DNA from: Bin87 sp965115825
GTDB taxonomy: Bacteria > Chloroflexota > Dehalococcoidia > Lucifugimonadales > UBA3495
Direction: 5' to 3'
NCBI GenBank assembly: GCA_965115825.1
Contig: OZ220464.1
Location: forward strand, 1,054,001 to 1,118,000
DNA: 64,000 bases
Positions 33,131-41,053 of this stretch are shown piece after piece. The notes under the pieces were generated by a model. That model was not told where the DNA came from and did not search any database. It saw nothing but the letters and a program-made list of their open reading frames with translations. Position numbers and translations under genes: made by a program. Every line of letters starts with the position of its first letter. The stretch's first letter is position 1.

Positions 33131-34222
33131 TTATCCGATGGCGGCGGCAACGAGGTCGCCCATTGCCGTGGTGCTGGCGGCATTGTCGCCGGGGGCGGCG
33201 ATGTCGGCGGTGCGGAAGCCCCGCTCCAGGGTGGCTTGCACGGCGCGCTCAATAGCGGCGGCCTCCTCGGTCAGTCCCAGCGAGTAGCGCAGCATCATGG
33301 CGGCGCTGAGGATGGAACCGCAAGGGTTGGCGATGCCCCGGCCGGCAATATCGGGCGCTGTGCCGTGGATTGGTTCGTAGAATCCCGGAGTCCGGGCGCC
33401 GGCCCGGGGGACGCCGGAAAGGCTGGCCGAGGGAAGCAAGCCCATTGAAGCGGCCAGGATGGCGGCCTCGTCGGTCAGGATGTCGCCAAAGGTGTTTTCG
33501 GCGACGATTACGTCGTAGGAAGCCGGGCGCAGCACAATTTGCATAGCGCAGGCGTCCACGAGGGCGTGCTCCAGTTCGACGTCCGGGTATTCGGCGGCCA
33601 GGCGGGTGGCCGTGGCGCGCCAGAGGCGGGAGGTTTCCAGCACGTTGGCCTTGTCCACCGAGGTGAGCTTCTTGCGGCGGCCCCGGGCCAGTTCAAAGCC
33701 GACGCGCAAGACTCGCTCAATCTCCGATTCGGAGTAGCGCATGGTGTCGACCCCGACGATGCCCTGAGGGGTTTCGGTGCGGCCTTTGGGCTGAGCATAG
33801 TACAGGCCGCCGGTAAGTTCCCGCACCACGACCATATCCACGCCCTGGAGGACGTGAGGCTTGAGGACGCTGGAGCCGGTGAGTTCGGGATAGACTTTGA
33901 CCGGGCGGATGTTGGCGAATACGTTGAGATGGGCGCGCAGGGCAAGGAGGCCGTCTTCGGGGCGCGTTGGCGCCGAGGGGTCGTCCCACTTGGGGCCGCC
34001 GACGGCGCCAAAGAGCACGGCGTCGGCGGCTGAAGCCAGGTTGCGGACGCTGTCGTTGAGCGGAGTTCCGTGGCGGTCGATAGAAACGCCGCCGACATCG
34101 CCGTATTCCAGGGTGAAATTGTGCCCGAAGGCGCGGCCCACCGCTTGCAGAGCCTTGACGCCCTCTGCGGTGACCTCAGGGCCGATGCCGTCTCCGCTGA
34201 GGACGGCAATGTTGAAATCCAT
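33131..34222 (-). CDS. leuB: 3-isopropylmalate dehydrogenase
   Basis: A 363-residue beta-decarboxylating dehydrogenase that oxidises 3-isopropylmalate in leucine synthesis with NAD+. GDGIGPEV, GAVGGPKWDD, VRELTGGLYY, ENTFGDILTDEAA and HGTAPDIAGRGIANP are LeuB motifs. Length is standard. No other leucine genes are adjacent. A good promoter with an overlapping palindrome lies upstream. Confidence 0.96.
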   Translation of the reverse strand: MDFNIAVLSGDGIGPEVTAEGVKALQAVGRAFGHNFTLEYGDVGGVSIDRHGTPLNDSVRNLASAADAVLFGAVGGPKWDDPSAPTRPEDGLLALRAHLNVFANIRPVKVYPELTGSSVLKPHVLQGVDMVVVRELTGGLYYAQPKGRTETPQGIVGVDTMRYSESEIERVLRVGFELARGRRKKLTSVDKANVLETSRLWRATATRLAAEYPDVELEHALVDACAMQIVLRPASYDVIVAENTFGDILTDEAAILAASMGLLPSASLSGVPRAGARTPGFYEPIHGTAPDIAGRGIANPCGSILSAAMMLRYSLGLTEEAAAIERAVQATLERGFRTADIAAPGDNAASTTAMGDLVAAAIG

Positions 34223-34277
34223 AGCAGTATGCTCCCGGCCGGCGGCCCGTATTGATGCGCAAATTGGGGAGGCGCAG

Positions 34278-34316
34278 GCCGTCGGGTAGTATAGCCTACC
34301 GCCCGACGGGTATCAA
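34278..34316 (-). promoter_or_regulatory. leuB promoter with overlapping palindromic operator
   Basis: On the minus strand TTGATA (34316-34311) and TATACT (34293-34288) are 17 bases apart. A palindrome, CCGTCGGG near 34279-34286 and CCCGACGG near 34302-34309, brackets the -10 box and part of the spacer, as a repressor site would. Transcription would start near 34281, about 60 bases before the ATG. Confidence 0.65.
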
Positions 34317-34532
34317 ACCGGACGGCCGGGGGCTTTCGGTGGCGACGCGGTATTCCGTGGTTCCCCCCTATGGGTTGGGGTTATCGTCAGAGGCGAAGGG
34401 ATAGGATGGACTGAGAGGAGAGGATGCTGGGCACAGCGGAGGCGGAGACGAACAAAGGAGGCTATCGCAGTTGCCTTGTGATCGGATTTTTGATCTCGTA
34501 TATTGCGCCCAATCGCGTTGAGGAGGCAGTTG
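34317..34532. other. Spacer between leuB promoter and the restriction-modification locus
   Basis: Part of a gene-free stretch of about 310 bases (34223-34532). Apart from the leuB promoter I see only AAAGGAGG near 34455, which precedes no usable start, and a moderately AT-rich patch before 34533. No tRNA or insertion-sequence end was recognised. Confidence 0.4.
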
Positions 34533-34925
34533 ATGACTAGTTCCAACCCACAGTGGGAGCCGTTGCTTCCATACCCATCGCGTGCATCAGTAGCCGAGTT
34601 GGTCGTTGCTATGATTGAGCGAAGCTCCGGCGTAGCGCTGCCCGACGATTGGCCGGAGAACGAACCTATCTACCTGAGCGACGATGACGCTGAGCAGTTC
34701 CCAGAGTTGACTAACTCCATGAGTGGCGCAATCACAGCGGCGGAGCCAGGCAGTTGGCTGATGGCAGAGTTAAAATCCTTCGAGCGGATGATAGCGGAGC
34801 TTGCCATCGCAGACCTGCAAAACACTCCGGAGGGCCGCGCCGCGCTGGATGCAATCCGGGCAACCGCTATTGAGCGGTTCTGGACACGGCGACGGGCAGA
34901 AAGAGAAACTGCCAATACCGAATAA
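34533..34925 (+). CDS. Hypothetical protein upstream of a restriction-modification pair
   Basis: A 130-residue, acidic, mostly helical protein (SRASVAELVVAMIERSSG near the start, LQNTPEGRAALDAIRAT near the end). I do not recognise a family and see no helix-turn-helix strong enough to call it a controller protein. GAGGAGG lies seven bases before the ATG at 34533. It is followed by a terminator-like palindrome, so it is probably its own unit. Confidence 0.55.
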   Translation: MTSSNPQWEPLLPYPSRASVAELVVAMIERSSGVALPDDWPENEPIYLSDDDAEQFPELTNSMSGAITAAEPGSWLMAELKSFERMIAELAIADLQNTPEGRAALDAIRATAIERFWTRRRAERETANTE

Positions 34926-34940
34926 CACTCCGGGCGATTC

Positions 34941-35012
34941 AGCAACCCCCGCGGGAGGTTGCTTCGCTGCCGGGTAGTAAGGGGCAGGTTTTGAACCTGC
35001 CCCTTACTTTTT
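34941..35012 (+). terminator. Double hairpin; second is a palindromic-family terminator
   Basis: AGCAACC/GGTTGCT (34941-34963) is followed by a perfect 15-bp stem, AGTAAGGGGCAGGTT (34976-34990) with AACCTGCCCCTTACT (34994-35008), loop TTG, then a T run. It ends the 34533 gene and belongs to the GGGGC-core palindrome family found also at 13070 and 39329. Confidence 0.8.
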
Positions 35013-35104
35013 GAAGATGCGGGGGCCTTGATCTTTTGATGAGAGCGATCAACAATGCCTAGACCCAGGCGCAGATAGAATCCGCGCCGGTTCTGGACAA
35101 TTCT

Positions 35105-35986
35105 ATGATGGTCGATAGCCCCCAAATAGCATGGCAGTCCTCGGATAGACAATCCGCATTGTACCTCGGCGACGGGTTGGCGCTGATGGCCAGTATGCCG
35201 TCCGATAGCGTGGATTGCATCTGGACCGACCCGCCTTATCTGTTGTCGAATGACGGCACTACCTGCGTAGCGGGGAAGCGCGTCAGCGTGAATAAGGGCG
35301 AGTGGGATCGCAGCGACGGGATTGAGAACGACCACCAGTTCAACTTGGCATGGCTGGGCGAGTGCTACCGGGTTTTGAAGCCGGCAGGTGCTATTTGGGT
35401 TACTGGGACACTGCACATCTACCTCAGTGTGGGCATGGCAATGATGCAGTTGGGGTTTCGTATCCTGAACGATATCACGTGGGAGAAGACCAACCCGCCG
35501 CCCAACCTGGGATGTCGCTGCTTTACGCACTCCACCGAAACGATTTTATGGGCCACCAAAGCGCCGAAGGGCGGTCGGCATAAGTACACGTTCCACTACG
35601 AGGAGATGAAAGCCGAAAACGGCGGCAAGCAGATGAAATCTGTCTGGCAGTTTCCCGCCGCCGGCCGAGACGAGAAGAAACTCGGCAAGCATCCAACGCA
35701 AAAGCCGGTGATGTTGATTGAACGCTGTTTGCGGGCTAGTACCAACCCCGGCGACTTGGTGGTTGACCCTTTCGCCGGCAGCTCGTCGACTGGCGTCGCT
35801 GCGCTGTCCATAGGCCGCCGATTCATCGGCTGCGACATCGAGCCGGAATACGTTGAGCTGGGTACCAGCAGGCTGGCGGAGGTTGTTCTCACTAATGAGG
35901 CTATCTCGGTACCGCAAGGTGTCGCTGATGATACCCAACAGAGGCTCCTGGATTCGGCTGGGAAATACCTTATTGGAGTGGGCTAA
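35105..35986 (+). CDS. Site-specific DNA methyltransferase, beta class (DpnIIB/DpnA-like)
   Basis: A 293-residue amino-methyltransferase. The catalytic DPPY at 42-45 precedes the SAM-binding DPFAGSSSTG near 223, the order of the beta class. SVNKGEWD, GFRILNDITWEKTNPPPN, FTHSTETILWA and GKHPTQKP resemble the second methylase of the DpnII system, which makes N6-methyladenine in GATC; the target here is inferred. No clear ribosome binding site precedes the ATGATG start. It is 12 bases from a putative nuclease gene, forming a modification-restriction pair. Confidence 0.88.
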   Translation: MMVDSPQIAWQSSDRQSALYLGDGLALMASMPSDSVDCIWTDPPYLLSNDGTTCVAGKRVSVNKGEWDRSDGIENDHQFNLAWLGECYRVLKPAGAIWVTGTLHIYLSVGMAMMQLGFRILNDITWEKTNPPPNLGCRCFTHSTETILWATKAPKGGRHKYTFHYEEMKAENGGKQMKSVWQFPAAGRDEKKLGKHPTQKPVMLIERCLRASTNPGDLVVDPFAGSSSTGVAALSIGRRFIGCDIEPEYVELGTSRLAEVVLTNEAISVPQGVADDTQQRLLDSAGKYLIGVG

Positions 35987-35998
35987 CGGGAGGTACTA

Positions 35999-36796
35999 AT
36001 GCTATTCAAACCTACGCCTCGCACGGGCAAAGACGCCAGTTGGGATGCTATCTTCGAGCGATACGATATTTACAATCACGACTTTGGCGCGAGGCCATTC
36101 CCGGTTTCGGCAGATCAAATCAAGGTTGCCTGCCAACATTTCGAGAGAACCAGCCAGAAAGAAGTTCGTATATTATGCAAGCAGGATACGCGAGGCTCTC
36201 GCCCCCTGGTTTTTCGAGAGAACGGCCTTTTCATACTACCGGTGAGAAACAAATTCTACACCATCATCAGAGGAGAGGGCTATGTTGACGTGCCACGCAT
36301 CCGGTCGGATGTGCAGGATTATCAGAGTACTTTCCCGTTCACACTGGAAACGTCGTTAGTAGGCGACTCGGAGATGCAACACTTGGATCTAGCCTACGCA
36401 TTGAGTTTGGTCAGACACTTTGCTGGCGACGATTCTCTTGTACTCACTATTCGAGGGAGAAAATACACGCCGGCCTTTAGCTTTGTAACTGGCGAATTTA
36501 CGATTGACACAGAAGGAGTTCAGACCGAAGTTGACGGCGGTTACGAAGGCGCCAATCAGGTCGTGCTGGTTGAAGCCAAGAGCGGCAATGCCGGCAACAC
36601 CATCATCAGGCAGCTTTATTATCCGTATCGGCAGTGGCAGAATCACACGGAAAAGCCGGTATCAACGCTCTTTTTCCAACGCACGGGAAACGACGAATAT
36701 CATTTCTGGCATTTTGGGTTTGACAACCTAAACGATTACAACAGCATCCGTTTGCTGAAATCGGCGCGGTACAGAATCAACCGCATCGGCAACTAA
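35999..36796 (+). CDS. Putative type II restriction endonuclease, PD-(D/E)XK fold
   Basis: A 265-residue protein with a plausible nuclease core: D179 in QTEVDGGYEG, then E192 and K194 in VVLVEAKSG, a D-E-x-K arrangement. Conserved features of a cytoplasmic soluble protein and no signal peptide. Its base composition is visibly more AT-rich than its neighbours, which suggests transfer. The position 12 bases after the methyltransferase supports a restriction partner. Cleavage site unknown; GATC would follow if the methylase assignment holds. Confidence 0.72.
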   Translation: MLFKPTPRTGKDASWDAIFERYDIYNHDFGARPFPVSADQIKVACQHFERTSQKEVRILCKQDTRGSRPLVFRENGLFILPVRNKFYTIIRGEGYVDVPRIRSDVQDYQSTFPFTLETSLVGDSEMQHLDLAYALSLVRHFAGDDSLVLTIRGRKYTPAFSFVTGEFTIDTEGVQTEVDGGYEGANQVVLVEAKSGNAGNTIIRQLYYPYRQWQNHTEKPVSTLFFQRTGNDEYHFWHFGFDNLNDYNSIRLLKSARYRINRIGN

Positions 36797-36833
36797 CCTG
36801 AGTTTCATATTCGCCGGCCATCCGTCGGACACC

Positions 36834-38288
36834 ATGCCCGCCCAACCTCGCATCCTGCTTACCGGGGCTACCGGATACGTTGGCGGGCGTCTGTTGGAAG
36901 CGCTGGAGGCCGCCGGCGCTGGTTATTCCCTCCGTTGCCTGGCCCGACGCCCCGAAAACCTGGCCGGCAAAGTAGCCGATACCACTGAGGTCGTCCGGGG
37001 CGACCTGCTGGATCGAGCTTCGCTGGGCGATGCTATGGACGGGGTGGACGTAGCCTATTACCTGGTGCACTCTCTTGGTTCGTCCCGCGATTTTGAGGCG
37101 GAAGAGGCGGCGGGTGCGCAGAACTTTGCCGATGCTGCCCGCGCTGCCGGCGTGTCGCGCATCATCTACCTGGGCGGACTAGGCGCGGCTGACGATGAAA
37201 TGTCGCCCCATCTGCGCAGCCGCTGGCGCGTAGGCGACATCCTACGCGAATCCGGGGCGACGGTGATTGAGTTCCGCGCCTCCATCGTCATCGGTTCCGG
37301 CAGCGTTTCCTTTGAGATGGTGCGCGCCCTGGTGGATCGGCTGCCGGTCATGATTACGCCGCGCTGGGTGTCGGTTTCGGCGCAGCCCATCGGGATCGTC
37401 GACCTGCTGGCCTATCTGCAAGCCGCTCTGACCGCGCCGGTGGACGGCAGCGCTGTATTTGAAATCGGCGGCGCGGACGTGGTGTCCTATGGCCGGTTGA
37501 TGGAGGAGTATGCCCGCCAGCGGGGATTGCGACGCCGGATGATTGCCGTCCCTGTGCTTACGCCGCGCCTGTCCAGCCTGTGGCTGGGATTGGTGACGCC
37601 GGTGTACGCCCGAATTGGCCGCAAGCTGATTGACAGCCTGCGCCATGCCAGCGTGGTTCAAACGTCGCCGCCCGAAGGCTTGTTCAACATCCGCCCGGTG
37701 GGCGTCCGGGAGGCGATAGCCGGCGCTATGCGCAACGAAGACCGCGCGTTTGCCGCGACGCGCTGGTCCGACGCCCGGTCATCCTCGGGGCGTTCCGATG
37801 GCCGCGGCAGCGGCTTCGGCAAGCGCCTGGTTGACACCCGGGCGGCTGCGGTAGCAGTTCCCCCTCGTATCGCCTTTGAACCAATCGGCAGTATAGGAGG
37901 CGAAACCGGCTGGTATTGCGCCAACTTCCTTTGGCAGCTGCGCGGTTTCTTGGACCTGCTGACCGGGGGCGTCGGCGTGCGTAGAGGTCGCCGGCATCCC
38001 AGCGAGCTGGCGGTGGGAGACGCCGTTGACTGGTGGCGGGTGGAATGCTATGAACCGGGTCGGCGGGTTAGATTCTATGCTGAAATGCGTTTGCCCGGCC
38101 GCGCCTGGCTGGAGTTTGAGGTTACGCCGGCCGGCGAGGGTTCAATAATCCGTCAAACTGCCGAATTCGCTCCGGCAGGCTTGGCCGGCCTACTATACTG
38201 GTACGGCCTTTGGCCGCTGCACTCCTACATTTTCCGGGGGATGCTTCGCGGCATCGCCAAAGCAGCGGCGCCGGGCGGCGCGGACTAG
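36834..38288 (+). CDS. NAD(P)-binding SDR-like protein with C-terminal DUF2867/SRPBCC-like domain
   Basis: A 484-residue two-domain protein. Residues 1-300 are an atypical extended SDR with GATGYVGGRLLEAL and YLVHSLGSS, and without a standard YxxxK. From about 345 comes a hydrophobic-pocket domain (GGETGWYCANFLWQLRGFLD and DAVDWWRVE) of the DUF2867 type. Such fusions are common in actinobacteria and Chloroflexota and are annotated as NAD(P)H-binding; the activity is not known. It begins 37 bases after the restriction gene. Confidence 0.84.
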   Translation: MPAQPRILLTGATGYVGGRLLEALEAAGAGYSLRCLARRPENLAGKVADTTEVVRGDLLDRASLGDAMDGVDVAYYLVHSLGSSRDFEAEEAAGAQNFADAARAAGVSRIIYLGGLGAADDEMSPHLRSRWRVGDILRESGATVIEFRASIVIGSGSVSFEMVRALVDRLPVMITPRWVSVSAQPIGIVDLLAYLQAALTAPVDGSAVFEIGGADVVSYGRLMEEYARQRGLRRRMIAVPVLTPRLSSLWLGLVTPVYARIGRKLIDSLRHASVVQTSPPEGLFNIRPVGVREAIAGAMRNEDRAFAATRWSDARSSSGRSDGRGSGFGKRLVDTRAAAVAVPPRIAFEPIGSIGGETGWYCANFLWQLRGFLDLLTGGVGVRRGRRHPSELAVGDAVDWWRVECYEPGRRVRFYAEMRLPGRAWLEFEVTPAGEGSIIRQTAEFAPAGLAGLLYWYGLWPLHSYIFRGMLRGIAKAAAPGGAD

Positions 38289-38321
38289 GGTATAAATCGG
38301 ACTGCCATGGAGGCGACACAA

Positions 38322-39323
38322 ATGAAATATGGGGTTACTCTGCTTCCTACTTCCTACGAGACTTTTCGGCGGCACGTCCGTCTGGCTGAAGCGGTGGGCT
38401 TTGACTACATCGGCGTAGCGGATTCGCAGTCGCTGTTCCGCGAGCTTTTTGTTTCGCTGACGGTGGCGGCTATGGAGACGGAACGAGCGCACCTGGGGCC
38501 GTCGGTTACTAATCCGCTGACCCGGCATCCGGCGGTAATGGCCTCGGCCATTGCATCATTGCGCGAGCTGTCGGGCGGGCGGGCATTCCTGGGCATCGGA
38601 ACCGGAGATTCAGCCATCCTGAACCTGGGATTGCGGCCGGCCCGGCTGGGAGCGCTGCGGGAGTACGTCGCCGCAGTGCGGGCAATGCTGGCCGGGGAAA
38701 CCGTTGATTACATGGGACGGGAGGGACACGTCGGTTGGAGCCGTGAACCGACGCCGATTATGATGTCTGCGGAAGGGCCGCGGACGCTGCGCATCGCCGG
38801 GGAAGTCGCCGACCGGGTGATGATTCACACAGGATTGACACCGGAGATACTGGAGGACACGGTGGCTCACGTCCGGGCCGGGGAATGGTACGCGGGGAAG
38901 CCCTTGGGTTCCGCGGAGGTGTGGGCTTTCGCCAAGTGCAACATCGCCGATGACCACGACGAGGCTATCGCCGAAATCAAGATGGCGCTGGCGGCCAGCG
39001 CGCACCACGCTTTCCGCTTTACGCTGGAAGGCAAGCACGTGCCCGAAGAGCTGCATGAAGCGATGATGGCGATACAGGGGGAATATGTGCCGGCGGAGCA
39101 CGAGCAGGTAGGCGACACGCGCAACGCCGGCATCACCGACGAGTTGGGCGTAACCGACTATCTGGCCGAACGTTTCGCCGTGGCCGGCACTGCGGAGGAA
39201 TGTCGCGCCAAGGTGCGGCAGATTGGCGAGGCCGGTGTGGACGTAGTGCAAATCACAGCCATCAGCCACGACCCCGCCGCGATTATCCGCCGCTTCGGTG
39301 AAGATGTAATCGCCAGGATGTAA
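38322..39323 (+). CDS. LLM-class F420-dependent oxidoreductase
   Basis: A 333-residue luciferase-like TIM barrel. GVTLLPTSYETFRRHVRLAE, GGRAFLGIGTGDSA and the split C-terminal part (VAGTAEECRAKVRQIGEAG) are typical of methylene-tetrahydromethanopterin reductase-like F420 enzymes. The first in-frame ATG at 38307 overlaps the GGAGG binding site of the ATG at 38322, so the latter is used. It lies near the ferredoxin/P450 genes but on the opposite strand. Substrate unknown. Confidence 0.87.
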   Translation: MKYGVTLLPTSYETFRRHVRLAEAVGFDYIGVADSQSLFRELFVSLTVAAMETERAHLGPSVTNPLTRHPAVMASAIASLRELSGGRAFLGIGTGDSAILNLGLRPARLGALREYVAAVRAMLAGETVDYMGREGHVGWSREPTPIMMSAEGPRTLRIAGEVADRVMIHTGLTPEILEDTVAHVRAGEWYAGKPLGSAEVWAFAKCNIADDHDEAIAEIKMALAASAHHAFRFTLEGKHVPEELHEAMMAIQGEYVPAEHEQVGDTRNAGITDELGVTDYLAERFAVAGTAEECRAKVRQIGEAGVDVVQITAISHDPAAIIRRFGEDVIARM

Positions 39324-39328
39324 ATGCA

Positions 39329-39352
39329 GGGGCAGATTTGCAACCTGGCCCC
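39329..39352. repeat. GGGGC-core palindrome, third copy
   Basis: GGGGCAG and CTGGCCCC pair with one bulged G around ATTTGCAAC. It lies between the convergent F420 enzyme and ferredoxin genes. The core is shared with copies at 13070 and 34976. Confidence 0.6.
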
Positions 39353-39379
39353 AAGGGTGCGTCGGGTTGGTCGACGTCG

Positions 39380-39604
39380 TTACGGGAACAGGATTTCTCC
39401 GGTTTCGGCGTCTTCAACAGTGATGGCGGTTACGGGGCAGTTCTCGGCGGCTTCGATGATGGTTTCCTCAGGGTCGCCGGCCGGGTCCTTCACGTAGGAC
39501 TGGCGGTCGTCGTTGAGGCCAAAGGTGTTTTCGGCGAAGGTTTCGCACATGGCGTTGCCCACGCAAACGTTATAGTCCACAGTGATTTTCAGCTGTCGAG
39601 CCAT
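39380..39604 (-). CDS. [3Fe-4S]-type ferredoxin, probable P450 partner
   Basis: A 74-residue ferredoxin with three cluster cysteines, C14, C20 and C57 (VCVGNAMC and ENCPVTAI). The second-position Cys of ordinary 4Fe-4S motifs is missing, as in the small [3Fe-4S] ferredoxins that feed electrons to bacterial P450s. It lies 65 bases downstream of a P450 gene and after three P450s in the same direction, so electron transfer to them is likely. The ferredoxin reductase is not in view. Confidence 0.88.
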   Translation of the reverse strand: MARQLKITVDYNVCVGNAMCETFAENTFGLNDDRQSYVKDPAGDPEETIIEAAENCPVTAITVEDAETGEILFP

Positions 39605-39669
39605 TGGGATAACCTCCTCATGGTTGGCAAGAATGTGATGAGTGGGAAGGAACGGCGAGCGGCGGCGGA

Positions 39670-40899
39670 CTATTTGACGCTGACCGGCAGGTTCAGTAGG
39701 GTGCGCTGGCCCGCGCTGGGAAGGTAATGCAGTTCGTCGGGCGCGATTTCCGGGGTGAAGCCCTCAAAACGGCGGGCCAGCTCGGCAAAGGCTTCCTGCG
39801 CCTCCAATCGGGCGAGGGTCGCGCCGAGACAATGATGTACGCCGCTGCCGAAGGCAACATGGGGGTTAGGGCTGCGGCTGATGTCCAGCTCATCGGGATT
39901 CTCGAAAACGTCGGGGTCGCGGTTGGCGGATGAGATGACCCAGCGGACGCGGTCATCCTTGCCCACACGCTGGCCGCGGCCCAGGTCAACGTCCTGGGTG
40001 GCGATGCGCTGTATTGACTTCAAGGGCGAGTCGTAGCGGAGGACTTCTTCCACGGCGTTGACGATGTGGCCGTCGGGGTTGGTTCGCAGCAGGTCGAACT
40101 GGTCGGGATGTTGAGCGAAAGCCAGGACGCCGTTGGCGATAAGGTCATTGGTGGTTTGGTGTCCGGCGACGAGGAGGAGCAGCGCGTTGGCGAGGACTTC
40201 TTCGCGGGTATAGGCGCCCATGATTTCGCCCTGGCAAACGACCGAAAGGAGGTCGTCGCCGGGTTCCCGGACGCGCTGGGCTACGATGGGAGCCAGGTAA
40301 TCGGTGACAGCCTGGACGCCGGCAGCGAAATCTCGGATGCGGTTGGGGTCGCTGCCATCGTAGCCGCACATCCGGCTGCACAACGTTTTGACGAAGGGCC
40401 GGTCGCCGGGGGGCAAGTCCATGAGGGCGGCGATGATGCCGTAGGTGAGCGGCGTGGCGAAGTCATGCAGCGCGTCCATATGAGCGGCGCCCTGCAAGTC
40501 GTCCAGCAGGTCGTTGACCGTTTGGCGAACCAGGGGGCGCCAGGTTTCCATAGCTTTGGGCGTAAAGTAGCCGTGGACGACCTTGCGCTTTTCCTTATGC
40601 TTCGCGCCATCGTTCTGAGTGAAGCGTGCCGACAGCCAGTTGCGCACCGCGGCGAAAAGTTCCATGTCCTCTTCGGGTATGGCGGGAGACGGCGGCCGCT
40701 TGTCGCGCATGGCCATCTCCGACGAGAAGTACTCGGGATGGCGGGCCGTCCATACCAGCTGCCGGTAGCCGGTTACGAGCCACAGCTGATACTGCTCGTT
40801 CCAATGCACCGGCGCAGCCGACCGCAGGGCGCCGAAGTAGGCGTAGGGGTCTCGGATGGCGTCGGGCGCAAAGAGATCGTCATGAATGGCGGCAGGCAT
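39670..40899 (-). CDS. Cytochrome P450 (A)
   Basis: A 409-residue soluble bacterial P450. The heme loop is AFGSGVHHCLGATLARLE with the axial Cys; the K-helix ExxR is in VEEVLRYDSP; the I-helix reads AGHQTT. In most P450s the I-helix residue before TT is Glu or Asp; here it is Gln, which may alter proton delivery. Start ATG 40899 is chosen to match the two downstream-strand paralogues; the frame runs to 40947. It has its own candidate promoter after a terminator. Confidence 0.93.
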   Translation of the reverse strand: MPAAIHDDLFAPDAIRDPYAYFGALRSAAPVHWNEQYQLWLVTGYRQLVWTARHPEYFSSEMAMRDKRPPSPAIPEEDMELFAAVRNWLSARFTQNDGAKHKEKRKVVHGYFTPKAMETWRPLVRQTVNDLLDDLQGAAHMDALHDFATPLTYGIIAALMDLPPGDRPFVKTLCSRMCGYDGSDPNRIRDFAAGVQAVTDYLAPIVAQRVREPGDDLLSVVCQGEIMGAYTREEVLANALLLLVAGHQTTNDLIANGVLAFAQHPDQFDLLRTNPDGHIVNAVEEVLRYDSPLKSIQRIATQDVDLGRGQRVGKDDRVRWVISSANRDPDVFENPDELDISRSPNPHVAFGSGVHHCLGATLARLEAQEAFAELARRFEGFTPEIAPDELHYLPSAGQRTLLNLPVSVK

Positions 40900-40939
40900 A
40901 ATCCACACGATAAGTTCTGGCGGGTGAAATCGCCGCCAA

Positions 40940-40966
40940 ATTATCACAAGCGATGGTATAATTCAA
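40940..40966 (-). promoter_or_regulatory. Candidate promoter of P450 A
   Basis: The minus strand shows TTGAAT (40966-40961), a 15-base spacer and GATAAT (40945-40940) preceded by TGT, an extended -10. The spacer is short. Transcription would start near 40933. Confidence 0.4.
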
Positions 40967-40970
40967 ACGT

Positions 40971-41023
40971 AAAAATAAAGGGCGACTGCACGTTATGGTA
41001 CGCTACAGCCGCCTTTTATTTTT
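40971..41023. terminator. Strong bidirectional rho-independent terminator
   Basis: An 18-bp stem (AAAAATAAAGGGCGACTG at 40971-40988 with its near-complement at 41006-41023; one mismatch, one G-T) with A/T-rich bases on both sides. It ends the P450 B transcript on the minus strand. Confidence 0.85.
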
Positions 41024-41053
41024 TACTCTTCCGCTTTTGACTGGCGCCAAGCG

